DNA of 64,000 nucleotides from Flavisolibacter amylovorans (GTDB lineage: Bacteria; Bacteroidota; Bacteroidia; Chitinophagales; Chitinophagaceae): assembly GCF_039541815.1 (NCBI RefSeq), contig NZ_BAABGY010000005.1, positions 207,151 to 271,150 on the forward strand. Reading direction: 5' to 3'. Made by a program: the position numbers and the translations under genes. Positions 27,822 through 36,910 of this stretch are shown here, piece by piece. Within the stretch, counting starts at the first letter, position 1. Each line of letters starts with the position of its first letter. The notes below the pieces were generated by a model, which saw nothing but the letters and a program-made list of their open reading frames with translations, did not search any database and had not been told where the DNA came from.

Positions 27822-29642
27822 TCACTGGGTTCTTTTTACGTAGAAATCGCCGTAGAGGTAAAAGCGCTGGCCCGGGTTGACCGAATCGCGGAAATGACCG
27901 GTGTAGGAAGCCGTGATAAAGTCGCCCACGGCGCCGAACTTCCGGAAGTGAACGTAGGCGCTGTCGGCCAGGAGCACGCGCGTTCCGTTGGCCGAAGGCC
28001 ATTGGTAGCGCATCGAAAGGGCTCGGGTTCCGCGTCCGTTGCCGGACACGGTACCCGGCGCCGCCACCACGTCGAAGGAGAGTTGCCGGCCGCTTGCCGC
28101 CGTTGTCGACCAGCCATGCAACGCACCGGTGCCTGCATTCCAGGCACCCCCCAGGTCGTTTCCGGCCCCGGTTTGACGCGTGCGCTCCAGCGTTGCGCCC
28201 GATACGAAGGACAGGTTTTGCGTGCTGAAGGGCGTGCATACACTGGTGTTATAGGTAAGCGGGGTGCCCAGCACCGGGCGGATCGTATCGGTCATGCTGC
28301 GCCATCCGCCGCTGGAATCGTACACCCGAGCGGTGATCGGTGTTGTGAACACGCGGCCGCAGGGCAGGATCACCTTGCTGTACTGGCCGTTCACGATCTG
28401 CGCGCCGTAAACGACGATGTGTGCCGGTGTTACCGGGAACTGGAAGTCGATCCGGCCGCGCGGCATCGGCTGCCCGTTGCACGCCGTAACCGTACCTTTT
28501 AAGATGTAGGCGCCTGCAAAGTTGTAGTTCGTCAGGCTGACCGTTCCGTAGCTCGTATTGACGGCGAACGGCCCGATGACCGCCGAATGCAGCACGGTGC
28601 CGCAACGGTCCAGGATGCGCATCCGCAGTTGCCGGTTGGCCGGAACCAGGCCTTGCACGAAACCCTGTCCATTGGTGAATCCGCCGACCGTCCGGATCGA
28701 ATCGGTGGCCATGCCCCGGAGCTCCACCAGCGCGCCCGCTACCGGGCCGGCATTGGCTGCATGCACGGTAATGTCAAAGAGCACCGAGGGCACCGCGATG
28801 TCGCAGTTCCAGAACGAGAAATGACGCACACTGCCCTGGTACCGGGTGCCATTGAACTGGGCCTGGCCTTCTTCTTTCCAGATTCCTTTCGCCTCGTCGA
28901 AATACCAGAGCGGTATGGTCGCGGGGGCGGTGGCGCGCAATGCGGCCGGCACGGGGAACTGGATGGTCGCCGGTTTGCCCGCCGCGAGCTGCAGCTTTTG
29001 TCCGCCGCTGCCCATCAGCTCCACGGCCATCATGCCGAAGGATTCGATCAGCGTGCGCTCACCATTGGCACGAAGTCCCCGGAGGTCGCCGGGCATTTGC
29101 TCGGCAAAGAAGACACTAGTTGGGTTGAACACGTAGGTCGCAACTTCCACGGTGCCCGTATAGGGCGTACCGGAACTGGTGACGACCGAGCCGGCGCTGA
29201 ACTCGATACTGCCGCCCTGCGCGGTGGGCACGGTGCCGCCGCCGGCGGCATCGAAGGTGCCGGAAACGTTTTTCGGAAGAAGCCGCACCGTGGCTTCGTA
29301 GACGCTCTCCGGGCGTCGGATCATCGTCCGCGACCCGGGAAAGTAACCAGCCTTGTCGATCCGCACATAGACCTCGTCGTCTACATGGGCGCCGGTCACC
29401 TCGAAATAGCCGCCGGCGTCGGAAACGGTCGTTTTCTCGCCTACCCGAACGGTTGCATCCACAACCGGTTGCCCGGTATTGTCGAGCACGATGCCCGTAA
29501 CGGAAACTTCATGTGCACCAAGGGTTGGTCCATTGGTGTCGGTCGGCGCAGGTGTCTGAACGTCGGCGCGCCGGCAGGTCACCGTAAGTGCGAGTAGGAA
29601 GAGGAAGGCAAGGGCGGGCCACCGGTTGTTGCGTTTGTGCAT
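27822..29642 (-). CDS. Lipoprotein with carboxypeptidase-regulatory-like domain, copy 2
   Basis: A 606-residue paralogue of the protein encoded just downstream. It has a type II signal with lipobox LTVTC at about residue 23, a regulatory-like beta sandwich (VTGIVLDNTGQPVVDATV, DAGGYFEVTG), FDAAGGGTVPTAQGGSIEF, IPLWYFDEAKGIWKEEG, HFSFWNCDIAVP and a second sandwich from LKGTVTACNGQPMPRG. The shared order of at least six landmarks shows a tandem duplication, but the last 200 residues have drifted strongly. Each copy has its own terminator, so they are separate transcription units. No enzymatic motif was seen. Confidence 0.8.
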   Translation of the reverse strand: MHKRNNRWPALAFLFLLALTVTCRRADVQTPAPTDTNGPTLGAHEVSVTGIVLDNTGQPVVDATVRVGEKTTVSDAGGYFEVTGAHVDDEVYVRIDKAGYFPGSRTMIRRPESVYEATVRLLPKNVSGTFDAAGGGTVPTAQGGSIEFSAGSVVTSSGTPYTGTVEVATYVFNPTSVFFAEQMPGDLRGLRANGERTLIESFGMMAVELMGSGGQKLQLAAGKPATIQFPVPAALRATAPATIPLWYFDEAKGIWKEEGQAQFNGTRYQGSVRHFSFWNCDIAVPSVLFDITVHAANAGPVAGALVELRGMATDSIRTVGGFTNGQGFVQGLVPANRQLRMRILDRCGTVLHSAVIGPFAVNTSYGTVSLTNYNFAGAYILKGTVTACNGQPMPRGRIDFQFPVTPAHIVVYGAQIVNGQYSKVILPCGRVFTTPITARVYDSSGGWRSMTDTIRPVLGTPLTYNTSVCTPFSTQNLSFVSGATLERTRQTGAGNDLGGAWNAGTGALHGWSTTAASGRQLSFDVVAAPGTVSGNGRGTRALSMRYQWPSANGTRVLLADSAYVHFRKFGAVGDFITASYTGHFRDSVNPGQRFYLYGDFYVKRTQ

Positions 29643-29717
29643 AAGCGTTGGTTTTTGGTGGTGCCTTCGACAGGTCTGTTAAATATACGGTACAAACCGA
29701 TGTTTTCGGTTAGCCAT

Positions 29718-29744
29718 AAAAAAACCTCCCGAACACGGGAGGTT
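29718..29744 (-). terminator. Terminator of trxA
   Basis: On the minus strand CCTCCCG/CGGGAGG pairs around a four-base loop and runs into seven T, about 23 bases after the trxA stop. Confidence 0.92.
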
Positions 29745-29766
29745 TCCGATTTCTTATGTGCCACCA

Positions 29767-30084
29767 TCAGATATGCGCTTCGATCTTCTTCACGAAGTTT
29801 GACTTCGGTTGTGCGCCCACCAGCTTGTCGACCACCTCGCCGTTCTTGATGAACAGGATGGCGGGAATCGAGGTGATGCCGTAGTTCATGCTGACCTGCG
29901 GGTTGTTGTCGACGTCCACCTTGCCCACGTTCACGCGGCCGGCATACTCTTTCGAGAGCTCGTCGATCACCGGGCCGATCGCGCGGCAGGGACCGCACCA
30001 CTCCGCCCAGAAATCCACTACGGTCAGTTTATCTGAGTTCAGCACTTCCGTCTGAAAATTGGCGTCCGTATACGCTTGTGCCAT
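29767..30084 (-). CDS. trxA: Thioredoxin
   Basis: A 105-residue cytoplasmic thiol-disulphide reductant with the active site WCGPC (Cys30 and Cys33), the buried Asp in VVDFWAEW and the cis-proline loop GITSIPAILF. Length is standard for thioredoxin 1, and there is no signal peptide. It lies downstream of dnaE but is separated from it by 257 bases containing AGATC element C, so it probably has its own promoter. Confidence 0.96.
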   Translation of the reverse strand: MAQAYTDANFQTEVLNSDKLTVVDFWAEWCGPCRAIGPVIDELSKEYAGRVNVGKVDVDNNPQVSMNYGITSIPAILFIKNGEVVDKLVGAQPKSNFVKKIEAHI

Positions 30085-30185
30085 AATACTTGAGTTTTAT
30101 AAGTTTTTCAATTTCCCTGTCGGGACAACAAATTTAAGTCCGGGACAAATTCCGGCACTATTGTCCGGCCGAAATGACAGAACCA

Positions 30186-30338
30186 GGGATCTCAGATCGG
30201 TGATCTCGGATGTCAGATCTGTTCCTGGTCGGCCATTTCTCACAGCTTTTCTGTTTCACTCTTCACGCAGGGGGTGCCTTAACCAGGATGTCTGTACCAA
30301 TTGAGATCACAGATCCAAGATCTCCGATCTGAGATCCC
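30186..30338. repeat. AGATC heptad element C (convergent arms)
   Basis: The arms at 30186-30220 and 30304-30338 each hold five 7-base units in opposite orientation with an 83-base spacer. The two outermost units are the same in both arms, including the rare variant CGATCTG followed by AGATCCC. This points to pairing or copying between the arms. The element lies between the dnaE stop codon (30342-30344) and the trxA promoter region. Confidence 0.87.
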
Positions 30339-30341
30339 GCC

Positions 30342-33300
30342 TTATGCCGGCACGACCTTCACCTCGATCTCCGGCTTGCCCTCCAGGTACTGAATGAGGT
30401 CGTAGTTCATCTCGAAGCCGGTGCCGAGGGTCGAAAGGCCTGCTTTGAGCTGCTCCTTCGGCTCCAGTACCGTCACTTTAAGCCCGGTAGAGCCCGGGAA
30501 GCGCTGGATATTCTCTTCCAGGAACCCGATGAACTCCTCGCTGAGATGCCGCACGTCGATCTCGAGCAGCACCTGCTTCACCAGGCGTTTCGCGTTCTCC
30601 GCGAGGTTGATGGAGCCGAGCTTGAACTCGTACTCGTCGCGGAAGCGGTGCTTCTGAAACGAGCCCGTGAGCAGCACCGCCTGCCCGGCCTGCAGGTAGG
30701 GCGAGAAGCGCACATAGTCGTCGCCGAAGAGCACGAGCTCGGTCTTGCCGGTATAGTCCTCGATCACGTAGGAGCCGAACTTGTTGCCCTGCCGCGAGAT
30801 GCGCTGCTGCGCGCCCGTCACGAGGCAAAGGATCTTGTAATTGCGCCCCTGCGCCGCGAGGATCTTCGAGTCCTTGGCCTCGTTATAATCGGAGATTGCC
30901 GTAATGCCATAATGACGCATCTCGAAGCGGTAGTGGTCCAGCGGGTGGCCGCTCAGGTAGATGCCCGCCACTTCTTTTTCCTTTTCGAGTTGCTCCGTCA
31001 ACGTCCAGGGCGGACAGGGCGGGATCACCGGCGGCTTGATGTCGAGCACCGTCGGCAGGTCGCCGAAGAGCGTGTTGGCGGTATTGATGCTTTGCGCCTG
31101 CACCACCTGCCCGTACTTGATCATCTTCTCGAGACCGTTCTGCGATTCACCGTCGGGGACGCAGATGTATTGTGCGCGGTGCAGTTGCGTAAAGGAGTCG
31201 AAGGCGCCGGCGTACACGAGGCATTCGAGCGTGCGCTTGTTCACCGTGCGGCTGTTGATCCGCTTCATGAAGTCGAAAGGGTCGCTGTAGCGGCCGTCCT
31301 TCCTGCGCTCGGCGATGATGTTTTCCACCGCGTTCTCACCCACACCCTTCAGGCCGCCGAGGCCGAAGCGGATATCGCCCTGCTCGTTCACGGCAAAGCC
31401 CTTCTTCGATTCGTTGATGTCGGGTCCGAGTACCTTGAGGCCCATGCGCTTGCATTCCTCCATGAAGAAGGTGAGCTTGTCGAGCGCGTTGGCATGGTTC
31501 AGCACCGCCGACATGTATTCGCCCGGGTAATGTGCTTTGAGATAAGCGGTTTGGTACGCTACGAAGGCATAGCAGGTGGAGTGCGATTTGTTGAAGGCGT
31601 ATTGCGCGAAGGCCTCCCAGTCGGTCCAGACCTTCTCGAGTACCTTGGCATTGTGCCCTTTGGCCACGGCGCCGTCCACGAATTTGCTCTTCATCTTGTC
31701 GAGCGTCTTCCGGTCCTTCTTACCCATGGCCTTGCGGAGTACGTCGGCGTCGCCCTTGGAGAAGCCGGCGATCTTCTGGGCCAGCAGCATCACCTGTTCC
31801 TGGTACACCGTGATGCCGTAGGTCTCCTCGAGGTATTCGGCCATCTCTTCGAGATCGTACACCACTTCCTCGCGCCCGTGCTTGCGGTCCACGTACTGCG
31901 GGATGTAGGCCATCGGGCCCGGGCGGTACAGGGCGTTCATGGCAATGAGGTCGGCGAACTGGTCTGGCTTCAGCTCCTTGAGGTATTTCTGCATACCGGG
32001 ACTTTCAAACTGGAACGTCGCGATCGTATCGCCGCGCTGGTACAGCTCATAGGTCTTGGCGTCGTCGAGCGGAATGTCGTCGATCACGATGTCCACGCCG
32101 TGATTCTCCTTGATCATGATCAGAGCGTCGCGGATGATGGAGAGGGTCTTCAGACCGAGGAAGTCCATCTTGATCACACCTGCATCCTCGATGATGGAGC
32201 CTTCGATCTGGGTGATGAACAGGTCGGAGTCCTTCGCTGTAAATACCGGGATGAGCTCGGTGAGGTCTTTCGGGGCGATGATGATGCCGGCGGCGTGGAT
32301 GCCCGTGTTGCGCACGGAGCCTTCGAGCTTTTCGGCGATGCGGAGCACGTCGGCGAGCATGTCCTTGCCGTTATACATATCGCGCACCTTCCTGATATTC
32401 TCGATATCGTCCTGTCCGTATTCGTCCTCGAGCGGCTTGTCGCCTTCCTTGGCCGTGAACGGCGCATGCAGCACGCGATAGAGCTTGGTGCCGGGCTTTT
32501 CCGGAATGAGCTTCGCGAGTGCGTTGGACTCGGCGAGCGGCAGGTCCATCACGCGGGCCACGTCCTTGATGGAGGAGCGGGCAGCCATCGTGCCATAGGT
32601 CACGATCTGGGCCACCTGGTTCTGCCCGTATTTCTGCACCACGTAGTCGATCACCTTCTGGCGGCCTTCGTCGTCGAAGTCCGTATCGATATCCGGCATC
32701 GATTTACGATCGGGGTTCAGGAAGCGTTCGAACAGGAGCTTGTACTTGATCGGGTCGATGTTGGTGATGCCGATGCAATACGCCACGGCCGATCCCGCCG
32801 CCGATCCGCGGCCGGGGCCGATGAACACGCCGAGGTCGCGGCCCGCTTTGATAAAGTCGGATACGATAAGGAAGTAGCCGGCGAAGCCCATCGTCTTGAT
32901 GGTGAACAGCTCGAAGTCGAGGCGCTCCCGTATTTCTTCGGTGATCTCGGAGTAGCGCGCGCGGGCGCCTTCGTACGTCAGGTGGTGCAGGTATTCCCAC
33001 TGGTTCAGGTTCGAGTCGTCGTGCACCTGGAACTCCTTGGGCAGCGGGAAGGCGGGGAGGAGGATGTCGCGCTTCAGGTTGAGCAGCTCCACCTTATCCA
33101 CGATCTCGTTGGTATTGTCGATGGCCTCCGGCAGGTCCTGGAAGACCTTGATCATCTCGTCGGTCTTCTTGAAGTAGAACTGGTCGTTGGGGAACGCAAA
33201 GCGCATGTTCTTCGTGTTCACGTCGTCGTCGTTAAACTCGCGCAGTGCGGGCGTGGCCACCTTTTCGCCGGTGTTGATGCAGAGCAGGATGTCGTGGGCG

Positions 33301-33968
33301 TTGAAGTCCTCCACGTCGGTATAGTGCGAGTCGTTGGAGGCGATCACCTTCACGTTGTGCTTCTTCGCGAACTTGATCAGCACCTGGTTCACCTTTTCCT
33401 GTTCGGCCATGCCGTGGCGCTGGAACTCCACGTAGAAGTCGTCGCCAAACAGGTCGAGCCACCACTTGAATTCCTGCTCGGCCTCCGCTTCGGTCTTGTT
33501 CATGATGGCCTGCGGCACCGAGGCGCCAAGGCAGCAGGTAGTGGCGATGAGGCCCTTGTGGTATTTCAGAATGAGCTCCTTGTCGATACGCGGGTACTTG
33601 GAGTACATGCCCTCGATAAAACCGAGCGAGGTGAGCTTCACGAGGTTCTTGTAGCCTTCCTCGTTCTTGGCGAGCAGGATCTGGTGAAAGCGGCGGTCCT
33701 TCACCTCCTTGGTAAAGGTCTTGGCAAAGCGGTTCTCCACGAGGTAGAACTCGCAGCCGACGATTGGCTTTACCTTGGGCTTGCCGTCGGCGTCGGTGTG
33801 CTTGTAGGCCTGCGATACGAACTCGAACACTCCGAACATGTTGCCGTGGTCGGAGATGGCGAGGGCGGGCATGCCGTCGGCGATGGCCTTTTTATAGAGG
33901 GATCCGATCGAGGCGGCGCCGTCGAGGAGCGAGTACTGGGTATGGACGTGTAAGTGGGAGAATTTCAT
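30342..33968 (-). CDS. dnaE: DNA polymerase III alpha subunit
   Basis: A 1208-residue replicative polymerase. The N-terminal PHP domain starts MKFSHLHVHTQYSLLDGAAS, which is also why the ATG at 33968 is chosen over the open frame to 34010. The catalytic palm contains PDIDTDFDDEGR (about residue 420) with the active-site aspartates. Further landmarks are GPGRGSAAGS, the helix-hairpin-helix region FGLGGLKGVGENAVENI, and an OB-fold near the C-terminus. Length and order fit DnaE1. It acts in the replisome with the beta clamp and a separate proofreading subunit. No classical terminator follows; AGATC element C begins directly after the stop. Confidence 0.96.
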   Translation of the reverse strand: MKFSHLHVHTQYSLLDGAASIGSLYKKAIADGMPALAISDHGNMFGVFEFVSQAYKHTDADGKPKVKPIVGCEFYLVENRFAKTFTKEVKDRRFHQILLAKNEEGYKNLVKLTSLGFIEGMYSKYPRIDKELILKYHKGLIATTCCLGASVPQAIMNKTEAEAEQEFKWWLDLFGDDFYVEFQRHGMAEQEKVNQVLIKFAKKHNVKVIASNDSHYTDVEDFNAHDILLCINTGEKVATPALREFNDDDVNTKNMRFAFPNDQFYFKKTDEMIKVFQDLPEAIDNTNEIVDKVELLNLKRDILLPAFPLPKEFQVHDDSNLNQWEYLHHLTYEGARARYSEITEEIRERLDFELFTIKTMGFAGYFLIVSDFIKAGRDLGVFIGPGRGSAAGSAVAYCIGITNIDPIKYKLLFERFLNPDRKSMPDIDTDFDDEGRQKVIDYVVQKYGQNQVAQIVTYGTMAARSSIKDVARVMDLPLAESNALAKLIPEKPGTKLYRVLHAPFTAKEGDKPLEDEYGQDDIENIRKVRDMYNGKDMLADVLRIAEKLEGSVRNTGIHAAGIIIAPKDLTELIPVFTAKDSDLFITQIEGSIIEDAGVIKMDFLGLKTLSIIRDALIMIKENHGVDIVIDDIPLDDAKTYELYQRGDTIATFQFESPGMQKYLKELKPDQFADLIAMNALYRPGPMAYIPQYVDRKHGREEVVYDLEEMAEYLEETYGITVYQEQVMLLAQKIAGFSKGDADVLRKAMGKKDRKTLDKMKSKFVDGAVAKGHNAKVLEKVWTDWEAFAQYAFNKSHSTCYAFVAYQTAYLKAHYPGEYMSAVLNHANALDKLTFFMEECKRMGLKVLGPDINESKKGFAVNEQGDIRFGLGGLKGVGENAVENIIAERRKDGRYSDPFDFMKRINSRTVNKRTLECLVYAGAFDSFTQLHRAQYICVPDGESQNGLEKMIKYGQVVQAQSINTANTLFGDLPTVLDIKPPVIPPCPPWTLTEQLEKEKEVAGIYLSGHPLDHYRFEMRHYGITAISDYNEAKDSKILAAQGRNYKILCLVTGAQQRISRQGNKFGSYVIEDYTGKTELVLFGDDYVRFSPYLQAGQAVLLTGSFQKHRFRDEYEFKLGSINLAENAKRLVKQVLLEIDVRHLSEEFIGFLEENIQRFPGSTGLKVTVLEPKEQLKAGLSTLGTGFEMNYDLIQYLEGKPEIEVKVVPA

Positions 33969-34084
33969 GGTGCGCAGGATCCCGGCCGTAGCGCCGGGAC
34001 AGGCGGGCAAGTTACACCGAAAAGCGGGGATGCGGGGGCACTTTAACCGGCCTTTTCATCCACAGCGGTTGTGGAAAAATTCCC

Positions 34085-34092
34085 TACTTTCG
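34085..34092 (+). promoter_or_regulatory. -7 box of the NlpC/P60 gene
   Basis: TACTTTCG lies 22 bases upstream of the ATG at 34115, in the 146-base divergent gap with dnaE. Confidence 0.4.
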
Positions 34093-34114
34093 TTGTCCAC
34101 CTAAACCGATTCCT

Positions 34115-34882
34115 ATGACCCGGCACATCATCCTGCTGGCCCTGCTCGCGACCACGGGCATTGCGGCCGCTGCCCAGGGAGGCCCCAGGTCCGCGTCTGC
34201 GGCCAAAGAGGTCAAGTTCCTGGAGGACATCGAAGTGGGCTTCGGCACCACTACTGCTTCCAACGCAGGCTCTACAAAGGCGGCACCGGCTGCGCAAACC
34301 GCCGCACCACGCACGGCCACAACGCCTACCACCGCCTCTTCGCCCACCTACGCCTACAGCAGCACCGTGGCTTCCCGCACCGGCAAGCCGGCTATCCCGC
34401 CGGTGCGCACCGTCGACATCGAAGCGGCCGGCACCCTGCACCTGAAATATGCCCTGCTGCTCAACACCGAAGTAGAAACCGTTCCGGCGCTCAACCTGCT
34501 GGTGCTGATGGACGACTGGTGGGGCACCCGGTACCGCCTTGGCGGAAACGACCGCAGCGGCATCGATTGCTCCGGGTTCACCTGCCTCCTGTTCAACAGC
34601 CTTTACGGCAAGCAGCTGCCCCGCACCGCGCGCGAGCAGTTCCAGTACCTGCCCGCTGTGGATCCGAACGAGCTAAAGGAGGGCGACCTCGTGTTCTTCG
34701 CCAACGGCGGCACGGTGTCGCATGTGGGCTTTTACCTGCAGAACAACAAATTCGTGCATGCCTCTACCTCGGAGGGCGTCACCATCTCCGACCTCAACGA
34801 CCGCTACTGGCAGGCCCGCTTTGCCGGGGCAGGCCGGTATGAGCCTGGCGCCCCGGCAAATACAGGTACTTCGCGCCCCTGA
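34115..34882 (+). CDS. NlpC/P60 family cell-wall hydrolase
   Basis: A 255-residue exported cysteine peptidase that probably cuts peptidoglycan stem peptides in the periplasm. The signal peptide ends around AAAAQ21. A Thr/Ala/Pro-rich linker covers about residues 45-95. The C-terminal catalytic domain carries Cys152 in GIDCSGFT, His203 in TVSHVGFYL and His215 in FVHAST, the expected triad order. The Y/W-rich RYRLGGNDRSG before the cysteine is typical. It has its own promoter and a strong bidirectional terminator, so it is a single-gene unit. Confidence 0.9.
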   Translation: MTRHIILLALLATTGIAAAAQGGPRSASAAKEVKFLEDIEVGFGTTTASNAGSTKAAPAAQTAAPRTATTPTTASSPTYAYSSTVASRTGKPAIPPVRTVDIEAAGTLHLKYALLLNTEVETVPALNLLVLMDDWWGTRYRLGGNDRSGIDCSGFTCLLFNSLYGKQLPRTAREQFQYLPAVDPNELKEGDLVFFANGGTVSHVGFYLQNNKFVHASTSEGVTISDLNDRYWQARFAGAGRYEPGAPANTGTSRP

Positions 34883-34934
34883 TTTTTTACGCAGGAGCTC
34901 ACGCAACGACATAAAGAGCGCCGAACGCGCAGAT

Positions 34935-34977
34935 ACATAAGAAAACAGCCGCATTCTGTGCGGCTGTTTTCTTATGT
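34935..34977. terminator. Bidirectional terminator with 19-bp stem
   Basis: ACATAAGAAAACAGCCGCA and its perfect complement enclose a five-base loop. It ends the NlpC/P60 gene on the plus strand and could also stop transcripts of the converging flippase gene. Confidence 0.9.
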
Positions 34978-35112
34978 ACGATATGCAGCAGCTCTGTCGA
35001 TCCGACCTTTCGCTTCGCGATGAACAGCGTGCACAAACCCCGATGAATGCGCTGCAATAGAAAGGAATGCTTTGGTAAACAGGTCCTGCAGTGGCGCACT
35101 TTGCGTGAAACC

Positions 35113-36612
35113 TTACCGAAGCCCCATCCGCTTTTTCGCCGTTTCCCACACCGGCAGCACGTCGGGCGAGAGGCGCAGCAGCAAGGTGCCGGAAGCGAAA
35201 AGGACCAGGTAGGCGGCGCTGCGCGCGGTCATGCCCCAGAAGCCGGAGAGATTACGAAATGCAAAGTAGCATACGGCGTAGGCGGCTCCTGCGAGCAGCA
35301 GGGTGTGCACGGTAGCTGCCGAAAAGGGCTGCATGCGGAAGCGCCGCCAGAGAAAGAAGTAGCGGATGGTGTTGTATACGATGTAGGAGAGGAGGCTCGA
35401 GAGCGCCGGCCCGTAGATGCCCAGCCGCATGGTCAGGAGCACGTTGAGCGGGATGGCGACGGCTACCAGCACGAGTCCTGTGGTGAATTCAAACCGCCAG
35501 TGGGTGGAGGTAGCGATGATCTGTGACGAAACACCGGTTCCCATATCCACCACGCAGCGCAGCCCCATGAAAAAGAAGACCCAGGAGGATACGAGAAAGT
35601 CGCTCTGAATGTTGAAGGTGAGCAGCGCGTCCCGGAAGTTCAGCCAGATGAGGCAGAACATGGCCGTGGCGAAGATCAGCTGATTGATCGCGGAGCGTTG
35701 GTAGATGCGCAGGATGCGGCCTTCGTCCTTGGCCCGCCAGGCCTCGGAGAGGTGGCTCACGGACGCCGATACCACGGCGCGCTGCGGGGCCTGTATAAAC
35801 CCGGACAAGGTGGCGCCGAGACTATAGAGACCGGCCATGGCCACCCCGTTCGGAAGGATCGCCGCGATGATGATGGTGTCGATGACCTGCGCCAGGTTCA
35901 GCAGGAAGGAAGAGCCCCAGCTGAAGGATACGAGCGCGACGATCCGCCTGCGCAGCCGCCGGGTGACCTTACTGGGCCGGAACTGGAAATGCACCACGCC
36001 ACGTCGCCATAGAACCGTTGCCAGCAACAGCGCGAGGATGCCGTAGAGAAAAGCATAGCACCGCACGAAATCGTCGAAAGAGGGGATGATCTTCCAGGTG
36101 GTGAGTACAATGATGACGGTGAGCAGCAAGCGGAACAGCACTTCCTTGTAAAAGTTGCTGAGCACCGATTTGCCGTGAAACCAGGCGAAGCCCTCGAGTA
36201 CCATGAACACGGTGTACCCGAACGAGAACGGGTACAGCCAATAATAGTAGCGAACGAGCTGCGGCGAATTGTTGAACACCCGTACAAAAAGGTCCTTGAA
36301 CAGGATGCCGGCGAGTGTGACGACGGCGAACCCGATGACCGGGAAGAGGAGCGCCCAGGTGAATTGGTCGTTCTTTTTGCGATCGAGGTGGGCGTTGTAG
36401 TACGGAAAGAACTTGGTAACATAGGTCAGCGAGCCCAGCGAGGAAAGCGAGAACAGCACCGACGAAAAAGCAAGGAAGGTAGCCGTTACCCCGAACTGCT
36501 CCTTGGTAAAGCCGCCCACCCGTGTAAAAAGCCATACGTTCACCATGCCCAGGGCGAAGCCGAGGTACACGATGACCGATGAAATGAGGCTTTGTTTCCG
36601 GATGGTGCTCAT
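35113..36612 (-). CDS. Polysaccharide flippase (Wzx/MATE-like)
   Basis: A 499-residue inner-membrane protein with 12-14 hydrophobic helices of the oligosaccharide flippase type (MOP superfamily). Characteristic points are the N-terminal amphipathic start STIRKQSLISSVIVYLGFAL, TRVGGFTKEQFGV, the central SWGSSFLLNLAQVIDTIIIA, and late LNVLLTMRLGIYGPALSSL. It should move lipid-linked sugar units across the membrane. No glycosyltransferase or polymerase gene is adjacent, so it is an isolated member. An octad array ends 4 bases upstream of its -7 box. Confidence 0.85.
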   Translation of the reverse strand: MSTIRKQSLISSVIVYLGFALGMVNVWLFTRVGGFTKEQFGVTATFLAFSSVLFSLSSLGSLTYVTKFFPYYNAHLDRKKNDQFTWALLFPVIGFAVVTLAGILFKDLFVRVFNNSPQLVRYYYWLYPFSFGYTVFMVLEGFAWFHGKSVLSNFYKEVLFRLLLTVIIVLTTWKIIPSFDDFVRCYAFLYGILALLLATVLWRRGVVHFQFRPSKVTRRLRRRIVALVSFSWGSSFLLNLAQVIDTIIIAAILPNGVAMAGLYSLGATLSGFIQAPQRAVVSASVSHLSEAWRAKDEGRILRIYQRSAINQLIFATAMFCLIWLNFRDALLTFNIQSDFLVSSWVFFFMGLRCVVDMGTGVSSQIIATSTHWRFEFTTGLVLVAVAIPLNVLLTMRLGIYGPALSSLLSYIVYNTIRYFFLWRRFRMQPFSAATVHTLLLAGAAYAVCYFAFRNLSGFWGMTARSAAYLVLFASGTLLLRLSPDVLPVWETAKKRMGLR

Positions 36613-36617
36613 GGCGG

Positions 36618-36625
36618 CGAAGGTA
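36618..36625 (-). promoter_or_regulatory. -7 box of the flippase gene, nearly leaderless
   Basis: On the minus strand TACCTTCG is followed by five bases and the ATG. The octad array at 36629-36660 begins three bases upstream. Confidence 0.5.
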
Positions 36626-36628
36626 AAC

Positions 36629-36660
36629 GTCTATTGGTTTATTGATCTATTGGTTTATTG
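36629..36660. repeat. Octad array GTYTATTG, four units
   Basis: Units are GTCTATTG, GTTTATTG, ATCTATTG and GTTTATTG, abutting the flippase promoter. This is the same family as 3190-3221 and 44315-44338. Confidence 0.85.
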
Positions 36661-36793
36661 GTCCCGACGAAGCGAAGCTTGTCGGGATACCGGCCGGAGC
36701 GCCGGTACAAGGGTCGCTTCTGTGCAGCTGTCGGTACCGGAGCCCGGCCCTCTCGTGCGCGGTATCCCCGCCGTAATTCGTGCGCCAGCGATA
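36661..36793. repeat. GC-rich hairpins (TCCCGAC and ACCGGC stems)
   Basis: TCCCGAC (36662-36668) pairs with GTCGGGA (36680-36686) around an AAGC-GCTT inner stem. A second hairpin follows, with ACCGGC and GCCGGT arms. The rest of this gap shows no gene. Confidence 0.55.
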
Positions 36794-36827
36794 ATCAAAA
36801 GCCCCTCGATGAAGAGGGGCTTTTGAT
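36794..36827 (-). terminator. Terminator of the M1 peptidase gene
   Basis: ATCAAAAGCCCCTC and its complement form a 14-bp stem with a six-base loop. It lies about 85 bases after the M1 stop codon and has the T-rich side on the minus strand. Confidence 0.85.
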
Positions 36828-36910
36828 ATATTCGATTCTCACTCCCTTTCCCTTCGGACAACCGAGCGAAGGCGAAGGTGGCGCGCGTAGCGCTGGGTTG
36901 GGAGATGGGC

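Noticed and set aside
29850..30180. CGGGACAA repeats upstream of trxA as an operator
   Set aside because: Two or three loose copies are present near 30120-30170, but spacing is irregular and no regulator gene is near.
33969..34010. Upstream start for dnaE at 34010
   Set aside because: The 14 extra residues do not fit the PHP domain start, which begins exactly at the ATG at 33968.
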